From NCBI GenBank assembly GCA_963989245.1, contig OZ022351.1, positions 30,601,391 through 30,665,390 on the forward strand: a stretch of 64,000 nt of DNA, read 5' to 3'. Shown piece by piece: positions 32,447-44,900 of the stretch (the stretch's first letter is position 1; every line of letters begins with the position of its first letter). The position numbers and the translations under genes were made by a program. The notes under the pieces were generated by a model. It had not been told where the DNA came from and did not search any database. It saw nothing but the letters and a program-made list of their open reading frames with translations. The stretch is from Nansenia antarctica (taxonomy: Eukaryota > Chordata > Actinopteri > Argentiniformes > Microstomatidae).

Positions 32447-33013
32447 TTTTACTCTAATTAATTGTTGTAGGCAGAGGTCATACTGTTTGGTCAGATTAGA
32501 GTTCTCAAGTTCAAATTGTTCCAATTGTAATTGCAATGATTGTATGTCCAATGTGGCATCTATGCTGGCCTGCTGATACTGTAATATACTGGTCTGGAAT
32601 TTGGTCTGACTATCAGCTGCGTTTTCCTCCATGGCTGTGAGCTGTGTTTGTATTTGAGAGACCTGCTCTTCTGATGACTGAAGCTTTCTGCTTAGGGATA
32701 GGTTTTCTTTTTTGAGTTGGGTTTCAATTGAATTTGGGGTTCGGGCCTTTGGTGGAAGAAATTCAGATTGCCAAAATAATTGTAGGTCTTTTAGATTTGA
32801 TAAAGATTTGATTTTAGAGAGGGCATCATCACATTTTTGTCTGAGGCTGTTTGAGCGTCCATATTTATTAGGAACCAATTTAATTATTTCTTCAGTTAAT
32901 TCTGCTGCAGTCATCCCCTTTAAACTCTGCTCATAGAGCCAGCCGTTTGTAACGATAGGTGTCACTTGAGGTAAAATTTGGAGAGGTGACACTTGAGGTG
33001 CGTTTGTGGCCAT

Positions 33014-33784
33014 AGCTAGACTCTGTAAAAATCAAATATGAACTTATCAAAACAAAGAACCGAAATTAGGCTAATCAGTACTGTGTGTTACATGGATTAC
33101 ATTTTATGTGGACATAAAACAACATATACACTTATCTAGCGATCTACCTATATATTCCAGTTGATTATTTACTATTTACTATTAACCCTTCGAAACCGGA
33201 GGGACCATTCACACAAATAGCGTCTAGCGGGCTAGAGTTACTCTAAGAGTAGGCTCTCGAAATTACAACCGGAGCGGAGTAGACTGTATTTCTAATCAAA
33301 AGCCGCTGGATATAAGACAAACATGTAGCTATATGTATATATTTTTAGATAGAAAACAAGTTGAATTTAATAGAAAACCATCCGAAAAGACGATCAGAAA
33401 TAAATAACGATGCGTATCTTTCAAGTGTCTCCTTAAAATTGCCATAGGAAAAAATCCTCCAATGAGTGGAGACTTGCGGAAGACCAATAGGAAGTCAAGA
33501 TGCCTTAGATACAGGTGACACGTCCATTAAAAGGATTACTATTGGTCAGAGCCGCGGAAATGGCAAGAAAGAGAGCTTGTAAATAGCCGAAAATCACTGG
33601 AGATAGGGATTAGAACGGCGCCGCTGAAAGTGCTAGTGAGTAGCAACGGTATGGTTTATAACCTATAATGGTCAGTACAGAGCTGCAGCCGCTCATAGGT
33701 GGAGCTGCGTTAGTGATACAAGATCATTATTACATACTTATTCATTACAATCAAATACAATCAGTCAAATGTAGTTAGTTGTTC
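33014..33784. other. 5' flank of the broken coiled-coil gene
   Basis: No exon is seen. The gene's ATG is at 33013, next to ggccatagctagactctg. No TATA box of note. The inner edge of the right arm of the inverted duplication lies at about 33785. Confidence 0.4.
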
Positions 33785-34913
33785 ATAGCAAGCTACAGTG
33801 GTGGTTTTCGTAACAGCAGAGCAGCAATAGCCTATTCCATGTAGGCCTAAGATCGATACATGGCCAACAGATTTCTGTCTGTTTTAATATTAATATTTCG
33901 AAACGTATTTCTTACAATTCATCCAATGCTATCATGATTATCCCCTGGTGTTAAGGCTATGATAAGCATCATGGTCAGATTTAACCAAACAACAAACAGA
34001 CTGTTCAAATTCAGAAGTCTGTCATGAAGTTATGTGTGAAACAACGAGTCCAACAATTTACATTCTATGTTTTTTTATTTATTTACGTATTAGACCAGTG
34101 GTTCTCAACCTTTTTGGGGCCAGCGCCCCCCTGTCCATTATCCAGGCCTCTTACCGCCCCCCCCATCAAAAAAAGTAGGCTTATTTTCTTCCCTAAATAT
34201 TAATGTTGACTAATATTCTGTGTTATATAATTTAAAAAGCATGTCACTGAATGCCAAATAATAGATTGGATTTAACTGGGCAGTTGGAATATCATTATCA
34301 TTAGTTTACCAGAGAGCAGAAAAGCCATGTGAATGTGAATAAAAATGCTGTTTCTGAGTGTTAAACAAACTCAGACAACATCAGAGAATACAAACAGACT
34401 GCTACGGAACAGCAGCAATTTCACACCGATGTCCGATGCAGAACAAACAGTAGGCTGCAGAACTGTACATTACAACTAACATTGTTAGTTTTTTTAAGTG
34501 TGCTGGTGTTGCATTTCTCCAAATTGCTGTTTTATGATGCTAATATTTATTCATTTTTTATTGGACTTTGGGGGGGGGGGTGTGTGTGTGTCACAACATA
34601 TCACAAAAAAGCGATCGTATATTTTAGTTTGCAAACACATCGCAATGCTAACCTCAGAATGGCACTAGGGATAACATCCACAACAACACTTAACAGTAAT
34701 ACATTTATGTAATATACTGTGATGAACCTGCGAGGGGAGGGGACATTCGTAGCTGCTTTCTCTAGGTTCGATTATTGGTAAGCGACAGAGAACTTTCAGG
34801 ACTGGTTTATTACGATCGCTTTTTTGAGATAGGTTGTTCCTGCTGTGATGTTCTGGTATGGTGGTATGGTATTAGCACTAATTTTAACTAAATTAAATAA
34901 GCTGTATTGAAAG

Positions 34914-36019
34914 TAGGGATGTCCCGATCCCATTTTTTCACTACCGATACCGATACCTGGGCTTCAGGTATCTGCGATACCGATACCAATCCGATATTTG
35001 TATTTATTGTTTTACTCCTGAATAATAACAAATACTTCCCCAGTATATAGTCCACAACAACAGTTGGCTATTAAAGACTGCCAGCCTTTATTCAAGCAAC
35101 AAAAACAGTACTCTGCAGTACTCAGTGACCAACTGGTTAAAACAATTTAGACAGAAGCATTCAGCATTGTAGAAAAAAAGAGTTACTGTCTGATTTCTAG
35201 TTTTAGTGCCTTCAGGTTTTTATTCTATTTATCTTCTCTTACAAATGGCAAATCAATTATAGGACCCTTTTTAAAAGTGTAGCCTAGTGACGCTGCTGGT
35301 GAGACCAGAAATCGAAGGGGTGTCAACAATATCTGGTTTTCTTTTTTTTCAACTCAAGTTTTAAGTACCCAGTCCATATAATAAAAAACAGTTATAATCT
35401 GTGGATTGGATTAACTGTTCTCGTTTTTCGGAGGCTACCAGTAAGTGATAATGACTTGTAAACATACTCTCGTTTTAGGACGTGTTCAAAAGCAAGGACT
35501 GTGTGTTCATCTAGTTATGTGTAGTTATGTGTTTTTAGCATGTCCATGTTCTCTCAGTATGTTGTGATGTTATAAAAAATGCAGTTAGACGTTCCTAGCG
35601 ATGTACCACTGTTAGCTGTTAGCCGCTAGCAGCGTTTGTTGTTGTGGTTTGGTCAGAGTCACTTTTCTCCTGTCGCATTCCCATTCGGTGCACCAACATT
35701 CAAATACTCGTGTCACCTTGATTTTTTTCCCGATTTCAATGTATGACGCATCATTTGAAAGCTTACCATCTGTAGTTTCAGACTATGTAAATAACCGAAA
35801 CATTAGCAAATGGTTTATGATTTCACCAGCTAGCATCATGACATTGTCAGACTCATTACAAACAGGTAGCAACTAGCCAACTCTACTGTTGTCATCACGT
35901 GAGTGACACGCCAGATCGGCCACGCAGATCGAAGCCTATTTCTTTTCTGGTGCGATCTGCGATCCAGCATTCAGGACCAATATCTCAGCGATATCCGATA
36001 TCGGATCGGGACATCCCTA
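34914..36019. mobile_element. Non-autonomous hAT with 8-bp TSD
   Basis: Ends tagggatgtcccgatcc and ggatcgggacatcccta are perfect inverted repeats. Exact target duplication attgaaag at 34906-34913 and 36020-36027. Subterminal accgatacc repeats. The interior (about 35280-35880) carries, in reverse orientation, a dispersed repeat also found at 53245-53660, 57960-58140 and 60720-60905. Confidence 0.94.
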
Positions 36020-36437
36020 ATTGAAAGGAAGCGAACGAAGCGAACGCAACAATTACAATGAGCCCACAAACTGAAACATATGTCACTCAAGCATAGCCTA
36101 CAAGGAAAACACTCATAGAAGTTGGGCATTGGTCAACATGACATTACAGGTGGGATGAACCGGGGTTCTTTCTATCGTAGCATAGTATTGCAATTTCTGC
36201 ACTGTACATGAACTGTCAAGATTCTTCTACAATGCAGCTTACCCAGACACATTGGAAACTATCAAAAGCTCTGCCTTTGCTAGCTGAGTTTTTATCTTCT
36301 TGATGACACTCACTTTTATTTTTTGGGGCGCTGCGCTACGTGTGTCTGCGTCACAGAGCCCGGCCAAGTTCAGAGCGCTCAGAGATGGGCGCTCTGACTG
36401 AAAACACGGTTTGTCCGAGCGAACTGACCGTTCGTGC

Positions 36438-37365
36438 ATTTGAATGAATGAATGAATGAATGAATGGTCTTTATTGTCATTGATATAGTACAGGTACCAA
36501 ACAACGAAATTTGGGAGGGGGGGGCTCCCCTGGTGCTAGGAAAAAAAAAAAAAAAAAAAAAAGGGAAAAGAGCTGGTTTACATAAATAAAGGCTATGTAC
36601 ACTATCCACTATACTATACAAATAAAACACTGTGCTGTACTCTATGCTATGCTATACCTATTCTAACATTTCCTATTCTCTGAACCTTATGTACCCTAGG
36701 GTTGTCATATTGCACATAGTGTTATTGCACATTCATTTAAAGTGTCGCAGTTTGCAGGTTTGAAATGTACACAGTTGTGTTTCAGTATTACACTTGATTT
36801 CAATCTAGTAGCTGCCATCAATTTGTCTAGATTGTCCAGGGCCTAGAACCTAGGTCTTTGCTGTGTTCAGGGCCTGAATGGCCCTGGGGTAGAAGCTGAG
36901 CTTCAGTCTGTTTGTCCTTGCGAACATGGTCCTGAACCGCCTGTTCGAGGGCAGCCGAGCAAAGTGTTCGTACCCAGGGTGGGATGGGTCTCTGGAGATC
37001 TTGGAGGCCTTCCTGAGGCAGCGTGTGTTGTACAGCTCTTCCAGAGAGGGGAGGGGGGCGCCGGTGATCTTCTGGGCCGATCTCACAACTCTCTGTAGCG
37101 CATTCCTCTCTGCGGCTGTGCAGCTGGAGAACCAGATGCAGATGCAGTAGGTGAGGATGCTCTCCACTGCGCAGCGATAGAAGGTCACCAGCATCTCCTG
37201 TCCGATGTGGTCTTTCCTGAGGACTCTCAGGAAGAAGAGCCGCTGTTGTGCCTTCTTGATGATGGCTGCTGTGTTGATCTTCCAGGACAGGTCATCCTGT
37301 ATGTGCACCCCCAGGAATCGGAGGGTTGAGACTCTCTCCACGCTCCCTCCATCGACGTGAATCAA
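36438..37365 (-). mobile_element. Jockey-like LINE 3' part, antisense
   Basis: The longest copy of this family in the window. The minus-strand frame 37365-36850 gives STLRFLGVHIQDDLSWKINT, LRVLRKDHIGQEMLVTFYRC, YCICIWFSSCTAAERNALQR and SAQKITGAPLPSLEEL, an uninterrupted 171-codon RT C-terminal part. The 3' UTR ends with gaat repeats at 36441-36463. 5' truncated near 37365. Confidence 0.88.
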
Positions 37366-37612
37366 ATACAGTACATTTACATTACATTTACATTATACAG
37401 TACATTATACAGTACATTTACGACTGTGCCCGTAATAACACAGCTGTTTTTCATGAGAAAAATACTTTATGCGTGAACGCCCCTCAAGAACACCTCAACG
37501 CCCCCCTTTTAAAAATATTTGTTCCAGCGCCCCCCGATGTTGTCTGAACGTCCCCTGGGGGGCGGTACCGCCCCCGTTGAGAAACGATTATTAGACCATG
37601 GCCTATATCCCA

Positions 37613-37769
37613 ATCTGCAGACGAGGTGTTCTCTACAATGATTGATTCTCTTAGAATAGCTGGTGGAAGCTTGTGTTGCATGATGGATGGTGTATAGCTT
37701 GACTCTGATCACCTGTATTTGATTCACACTCCACTGTGTCCCAGATGTTTCTTTCAAATAGGAGGTGGC
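37613..37769 (-). other. Exon-like block, right-arm copy
   Basis: Reverse-complement counterpart of 10586-10740. The acceptor tatctcttcag is preserved and the frame SLQATSYLKETSGTQWS is preserved. The donor seen in the left arm is replaced by agattgg. Conservation of both the frame and the acceptor hints at past function. Confidence 0.4.
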
Positions 37770-38653
37770 CTGAAGAGATAAAATGCTGGTGGAAAGCGTC
37801 ACTTATTCTCTTTGTATCCATATGATGTTAGACTTGGATAAAAGTTGATGAGGTTGACAGGGAGAGGAACTATTGAGTTTCAGTGATTTTAACTCCTTTC
37901 CAAAATGTAGTTGGATCACCACCAGAATCAGAGATGGTGTTTAAATAGTAACTTGATTTAGACTTTATAATCATGGCAGTACATCTGAGCTGAAGGATAG
38001 TCAACAAGTAGATCTTGCCTAAGCACAAGCTTGGGTTCTTTCCTGAATTAATTCAGAGCGCTCAGGAGAGTACCATGACTTTCTACCTTTTAACTGAAGC
38101 ATGCTTATCTGCCACAGAAATACACATAGAGGGGAAAGTGCAGCTCAGCATCAGGAGTATCGGAAACACTGGGTAGATCACACTGATACTGTAGGAACTT
38201 CACCCTTGAAATACGATATATTGGAGAATGTCCCTGTAATCTCTAATTGTAGCCTAAATCCCTTTGGATGAAAAACGTCTGCTAAATATATTATTATTAG
38301 TAGCCTATTAGCCTACATTTGGCAGGAGTGAAGGGATACTGCCTTACCTATCGTCTTTGAAAAGTTTCTCTTTGAAATGATACAGGGATTAGACTTCTTG
38401 AGTATCAACCAGGGTAAATTTCCCAGGGCTTTTCAAATCATGGTGTGTGGGCTTGGATATTCACTGTGTCAAGCTTAGGGCACGGCATACATCTTTACGA
38501 TTAGGCTATCTAGTAAATGTGGTTTCCCAATTGGAAAATCAAGTCCCAACTATCGTTCTGATACTGTGGTATTGCCCATTTGCAGGACTTGTCCCATCAG
38601 ATGTTTGGCTGTAATTTATAGTTTTACCTTGTTTGTGCTTCTTTTGTTTCTAG

Positions 38654-38920
38654 CTGCGGTTTCTCCACAGAGAAGCAACCATGTTTGAACCAGAGTCCAC
38701 AGAGTCCCCCGGATCTGGCTGTGGTCCTCCAGACCTGAAAAGCTCACAGTGGGGTCCAGAGATGGTGGCAGTGAAGCTGGAGGAAGATGATGTAGAGATG
38801 AATGTTGTGATGGTGAAAGAAGAAGTGGAGGAGAAGAGAGTGATGGTGAAAGAAGAAGATGTAATGCAGAAGGTTGTGATGGTGAAAGAAGAGGACAGAG
38901 GAGAAGAAATGAGGGAGGAG
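38654..38920 (+). CDS. Zinc-finger gene: first coding exon
   Basis: Acceptor cttttgtttctag; ATG at 38681; donor GTTAGT. It encodes MFEPESTESPGSGCGPPDLK, KLEEDDVEMNVVMVKEEVEE and ends GEEMREE, phase 0. It corresponds to the 243-nt exons repeated in the left arm. Reading through the donor would end at a stop after QQVFE. Confidence 0.8.
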
Positions 38921-41900
38921 GTTAGTACTTTACTACAACAAGTTTTTGAATGAGCTTTCTATGGAGACATGGAAACCATCTTTTTGGAACATTTTCAAAT
39001 CATACCTGAATGTCACCTGAATGTTATGTAGCAAACAATAACATTTATTTAAAAAGTTAAACCAAATGATCATTTACAACAGTCTTCATAATTGTAACAT
39101 CATTTTCTAAGTCGGGTCCTGATATTCTCCAATGTGAGAAATAACATCTTGGCCTCCTCCACCAACTACAGCCTCCTACACACTGTGATTTTTGCGATCT
39201 TATAAGTTTATTGAAGGCCACACTGCAACATGGAACTAATAATCTTGGGTAGCGAATAAGCTAGGCTACGTAAAACGGCATTTCGGCAGAATATTTTGTC
39301 AGTTTTTACATGTATATAGTTTGATGTAAAGAACTCTCCCAACTGCAATGCAAAAAAACACATACAAAATATTTTTTTACATACAATAAAGCTTTATTTC
39401 TTTTAACAAAGTGTGGTGTGCATCTCCAGCAGTGCGATATCTGTAAACATACTATCTGTAGAGGTTTCATTTTTGGATCTAAGAAGATTTGCAAACTTCC
39501 CACGGTACAATACACATCATTAAAACATGCTGTGTTACACTAAACATTTAGATTTTTAAGACTTAAGAAAGAAATCGTTTTTTGACGGTAGTGTCCTCAG
39601 GTGGATTCGAACCCAGGGCTGAAAATATGGCAAGAAAAGGTCAAATCTCTGTTACGGGCATACGCGATTGGCCAGGATAGTGAGTTGGACCAGTGAGCGG
39701 TAGGTCATGAGTTCGAATCCTGCCTAGACCACCACCTAGTGTGCCCTTGAGCAAGGCACTATGTTCTCTAATTGTAAAGAGTTTTGGGTTAAAAGCGTTT
39801 GCTAAATGGTAAAATTATTATTATTAGTTTTGGCGTGAGAGAAGTGAACCTCTCTTACCTCTCGCCTTTGGAAGTTTGTGTTTGAAATGATACAGGGATT
39901 AGACTTCTGTCAAATAAGCATCTCTGACACACAGTGGGGCAGTGATCCCTTTCATCATTTGCTGAAATGCTGCTGGATATGTATTTTATGGTCTATTAGT
40001 CAATAGCAACACTAAATGTAAAATAGCCTGCGAAATGAACACTGGTTTGGATATGAACTGTGTCAAGCTTAGGACACGGCATCTTTAAGATGATCTGCTA
40101 ATGTGGTTTCCTAATTGGGAAATCGATACTGTGGTTATTGCCCATTTGCAGGACTTGTCCCATCAGATGTTTGGCTATAATTTATAGTTTAACCTGATTG
40201 TGCCTCTTTTGTTACTAGCTCCAGGACCAGATCCCCGGATCTGGCTGTGGTTCTCCAGCCCTGAAAAGCTCACAGTGGGGTCCAGAGATTGTGGTGGTGA
40301 AGCTGGAGGAAGAAGATGTAGATGAGAATGGTGTGATGGTGAAAGAAGAAGAGGGCGAAGTAGAAGTGGAGATTGAAGACACGGATGGTAAGTCTTTGTT
40401 GTATATTGGTGAGTGTCATTGCACTGCTGTCAAATCAATGCTACCAATGCACTGTAAAGCCCTATTCGGACAGGATTAGTATTATGTGGTGACCTTCGTA
40501 ATTTAGAAATTACCCCCCCAACGTCTGTGTTTCGTGTGGCGCATTCGGACGGGATAAGCGAACTCTGTGTTTTACTGGAATGTACTGACATAACTGGATA
40601 TCGAGGATCCACGCATGTAAACACCAAGTGCCTGAAATGATAGGGGGGGACTATGAAAAACATATTAAATCAGTTTTATAGCTTGGTAATTGTAACAGGT
40701 TCGGGCACAGAGGGAGACAGACAATATGATCCGGCGGTTATAGAACGGGTTTTTATTTGCGCAGCACAGGTTTGGAGTCAGGTTTGTCTGAGGGAGAACG
40801 TCCCCGCTCGGATTACAGTAATGTAATGGAAACATTTATAATAGTAGTATGCATACAGTAGCAGTAGGACAATGGACAGTGGACAAACCCTGACTCAAAG
40901 ATATAAAACGACAAGTTTAATTGATACATTTCAAGTTACTTGCAGAAACAGACAGGAGGGCTGTTCATTTCTGCATCCACGCGTGCAACTGTTCATATTT
41001 CTGGTGTAGCAGGTTCAACGACTGCCCAGAGTTACCCGATGTCTTTAGTTTAGGACTTGCATTGCTGTGATCGGACATACAATGTTAAGTCCTAAGCTGT
41101 CTTGAAATATCCACTGCGTTTGTCTGCGGTTTAAGTAACTGTCTATAGACCGCAGGGCTCGACATTAAGGCTTGTCCGCTTGTCCGGGACAAGTACATTT
41201 TATGTTCGGACAAGTGGACTTCCTCCTGCAGTTGTCCGATGGACAAGTCAAAACAAAAAAAGAAATCAATATGTATTAATATCTGCAAACATGAATTCCT
41301 CCTTCCGATCTGAATAGTAAAAAAAAATACCAAGCAAAGCGATGCCGCGCCTCATTCTCGCTATTTCAGTCTCTCGTAGTTCGTTATCGTCATAGTTCGT
41401 AAATTCGCTCAGAGCGCCAGAGCGCACACTGCGTTCAACGTCATAAAGACGTGATTGGACAAAAGGCATTCCATGAGTGCTGATCAGATTCCAGAGCGAG
41501 TTTACGAACGCAGCCATAGTGTTGTGGGTCTCTTGTCACTAGTGCCATTCACGTGAACGCGTATTCGCTTCTTCTCAATGCCGCTTATTTTCATGTAGTT
41601 CGATGCGATCGTATATTTTAGGTTTTAAGTTTTAAGACCAGCACATCGCAATACGAACTTCAGAATGACACTAATTATAGATTTCTCAATTTGAATATAG
41701 GATACTATCCAAAAGCTAGCAAATAAGATTGCTTCCATTGGGGAGAGACTATAGTTACAAACATTTTTTGTAAATATTCCTAGATATTCATCCCTTTTGT
41801 GGCCAATCTTAATCTAAAAGGGTTAGGGTTAGGGGTTACGTTTTTAAATAATTACAAAATATTGAATACATTTGAAAATTAAGGATACATCATTATCAAA

Positions 41901-44900
41901 TCAATAGTAGTCAAATGTGTTATTTGCATACACATACACTCACTGGCCACTTCATTAGGCACACCTTGGGGTTGGACCCCCTCTTTTGCCTTCAGAACTG
42001 CCTTAATTCTTCGTGGCATAGATTCAACAAGGTGCTGGAAACATTCCTCAGAGATTTTGGTCCATATTGACACTATAATATCACGCAACAGCCCGTCTGG
42101 CACCAACAACCATGCCAGGTTCAAAGTCACTTAAATCACCTTTATTTCCCATTCTGATGCTGGTTTGAACTTCAGCAGATCGTCTTGACCATGTCTACAT
42201 GCCTAAATGCATTGAGTTGCTGCCACATGATTGGCTGATTAGATATTTGCGTTAACAAGCAGTTGAAAAGGTGTACCTAATGAAGGGGCCGGTGAGAGTA
42301 TAATATATTATTATTCATATTATTGCTTTTTCAAAATCTTTGGATTTGGACAAGTAACTTGAGCTCTCGGACAAGTAAAAGATAAGTTCACTTGTCCGAA
42401 GGACAAGTACCTGAAAAAGCTTAATGTCAAGTCCTGGACCGAGTCCCCCCACCAAGCGGCACGGTGAGACTTCAAGGACTAGAACTTGAACTTTTTATAC
42501 CATAACATCGGTATCCTTGTTCCTTCTTTCCCCTAGAAAACCTGAACGTAACACACCCAAACAAAGTAGCACCTCTGGACACCACCGACAGCCACGTGTG
42601 TCTGCGAGCAACAAATATGATTTGTTGTATGCATGTTGCTTCTAGTACAAAAAGCCCAATAACAAAATGTTCCCAAACAAGTTGGGCAACGTTTGTGCAA
42701 TGTGCCCGGAAATGGGTCAACCTTCACACTGCAGAAAGTGTTATTGCAGAACAAGCGATAGTGACATTTAATATTGGCCTATCAGAAGCATCTGAAGACC
42801 AAGATGTGCCAGCTAATATTGGATTCCACAGAGAATGCTACAGGCAATTCACCAACAAAGAGTACATTGCAAGAGCCTGCAGGAGGATACGAATCTACAA
42901 ATATTAATCTGCGTATATCTATGGTACAACCGTCTTGCCTGTTGTGTATTATTATCATTGCCGACACAGGTCTATGAACATCTGATAATAAGGTGAAGGG
43001 CAGTATTGTTCATCTTTACTTTATTGGGTGAATAAACTCAATATGAATGATTGTACAGTTGTCTATAGGCAAGAATGGGCTTTAGTTGGCGAGCGGACAT
43101 GCCACATATCATCCCCGTACCTCCATCCCACATGTATTCATCATCATATTTTTCAATATATCTTGTATTGTCTGAACGAACATTTATTTCGTCATATTAC
43201 GTGACTTAGGCACCGTAGGTTTTTGTGAACGGGACGATCAGAAAGAGATTAGTTTACCACGAAACAAGGAATGCTAAATCAAAAAAACAACGCATTACAT
43301 TGGCCGTCCTATTGAGATGATAACAGTTTACAGATTGAACTCATTATCACTATTAGGCTACCGAGTCTCGATCTCAAATGGCATTCAATTGTCAGGATTC
43401 ATCTTTGATAAACAATGGCCTACTAATTACATCCCATTGAGTATGTTTGCATATTAACACACTTATTCCTATGTAGCCTATTGCATTATTTTCATACATA
43501 ATATGAACAATGCGCAGCTTTCCGAGAGCCCACGGCGCATGAGAGTAATGAGAGTAAAGTTAACGTTTTATTATATTCTTTGAACAACAGAACGGGACAG
43601 GCGCGAGAAACTGCCATAATATATCATACATATATCTGCCATCCCACACCTTACCTCCATCCCACATGTAGCCTATTTATCATAATATGTTTCAATATGC
43701 CTCCATAGCAGTCTACACGATTTAGCTAGGCTATATCTATAATTATATTATGAGAACATCAGTATTTTATTATGAGTGGGACTGCTCAGAATAAAAATAA
43801 TAATACATTATATACTGTAGGCCTATTATAAATATCTGTTCGTTATATAATATTCGTTGATGATTACATAATCAAATGTAGCCCGCAGCGCAGAGCGCAT
43901 AATGTCTTATTGAGTCAACACGAGTTGACTCGCTGGAACGAGACAGACTGATACACACCACACCTCTGCCATATCATACATCGGTCCCACATGTATTTAT
44001 TTACCATCATATTTTTCAATATAAAACGGTATGATATGGCAGATATATATGGTAGCCTACATTGCAGTCGTCCCGCAGTTCTAGTAGATCGCCTCAATGT
44101 ATTTGATGTACACATTTCACGGCAAGAGAATTCCGATTTGTGGCAAACACCCAACAATTGTTCGTTCACTAAACATTATAACATGAACACAGTGAGGATT
44201 CAAACAAACAAAATAATTAATACACTCTGCAATTGGCTACTACAATGTTGCCAAAATCAACTAGGCCTATCTAATGTTCGAAAACGAATCTACAAATATT
44301 AATCTGCGTATATCTATGATACAACCGTCTTGCCTGTTGTGTATTATTATCATTGCCGACACAGGTCTATGAACATCTGATAATAAGGTGATGGGCACTA
44401 TTATTCATCTTTACTTTATTGGGTGAATAAACTAGGGCTGCACGATTTGGGGGAAAAAATCGAATTGCGATTATTTGGACAGATATCGCGATTGCGATTA
44501 ATTTGCGATTATTATTTTTTTAAATAGCCCAAAAAAAAAAAGAAAAAAAAAAAGGGAGTTTTTGTAAAGTGTGGCCATATCTCCGGCTAGGAAGGTCGTA
44601 TCAACATGCAGTTTGTTTGTACGTCTTCAGGGGACTTAGAGGCTCCCTCCTCTAGCACCCCCACAGCCCGAGCTACGAGTGAAAGAACTAAACTTACATT
44701 GGGTTGCTTTAAAGTTGGGTTGCTTTAAAATCAAGCTTCAGATTAAAACATGTGATGGAGCATTACTAACCTGACTCAGGTGGTTTGTTTCACACAACCA
44801 TCTAGGAAAGCTTAATTGGAAGCTGTTTGGAAAAGGGCAGGTACTTTCAAAAAATACTTGGCAGGTGATTGGATGAATCTATCTATCACCTATTTTCAGA

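Larger units (their letters stand above)
27032..33013 (-). pseudogene. Unidentified coiled-coil / Tudor-like gene, broken by two hATs and frameshifts
   Basis: Minus strand. Exon 1 is 33013-30441, split by a hAT (31004-32446). Removing it and one TSD copy joins the frame exactly (LQQLIRVK to ATLPRKRALDMKDK). This part is a long heptad-rich coiled coil (about 374 codons) ending KVPQRLPSKTLLSSR. Exon 2 is 30318-29601, split by a second hAT (29659-30263); excised, it reads ESGAGTTLHQDATTFNHSHY. Exon 3 (29346-29076) continues SLKSGKHLTLGLRQVAGG; a 1-base shift near 29110 is needed to reach LLPTIIPAFD before a GTATAA donor. Exon 4 (about 28808-27071) opens STDQQQQLVEMGTFACRMHL. Runs at 27655-27661 (7 C) and 27476-27485 (10 T) bracket about 170 bases read in a second frame (WSKEEVQSRLNEIG). 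The C-terminus (LLVGRRVMHLCKEDGKVEWF, NIKYDVCKEHWCF) resembles a Tudor-like fold. AATAAA at 27032-27037. The middle Asp-containing region might be RNase H-like, but that is a guess. Confidence 0.7.
34096..37588. mobile_element. Large hAT with nested hAT and LINE
   Basis: Left end cagtggttctcaaccttttt; right end gttgagaaacgat (terminal bases changed). Exact target duplication tattagac at 34088-34095 and 37589-37596. The 3.5 kb length is mostly nested insertions (34914-36019 and 36438-37365). Subterminal C-rich ccagcgcccccc occurs at both ends. No transposase is recognised. Confidence 0.85.
33785..40440. repeat. Right arm of the large inverted segmental duplication
   Basis: Reverse-complement counterpart of 1490-11058. 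Starts gcaagctacagtggtggttt (counterpart near 11030-11050) and runs through the exon-like block 37613-37769 and the two acidic zinc-finger exons. The hAT at 34096-37588 is absent from the left arm, so it was inserted after the duplication. Confidence 0.75.
41153..42436. mobile_element. DNA transposon of unclear superfamily with nested MITE and Tc1
   Basis: Ends cagggctcgacattaaggct and gcttaatgtcaagtcctg are imperfect inverted repeats. Subterminal palindromic cttgtccg and cggacaag motifs are present at both ends. A direct repeat gaccg flanks it (41148-41152, 42437-42441), 5 bp, which does not fit hAT. Nested are a short palindromic MITE (41392-41515) and a Tc1 remnant (41935-42298). No transposase of its own is seen. 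Confidence 0.7.

Noticed and set aside
40430..40663. Minus-strand open frame in the zinc-finger intron
   Set aside because: No domain, no splice context, no relative in the left arm.
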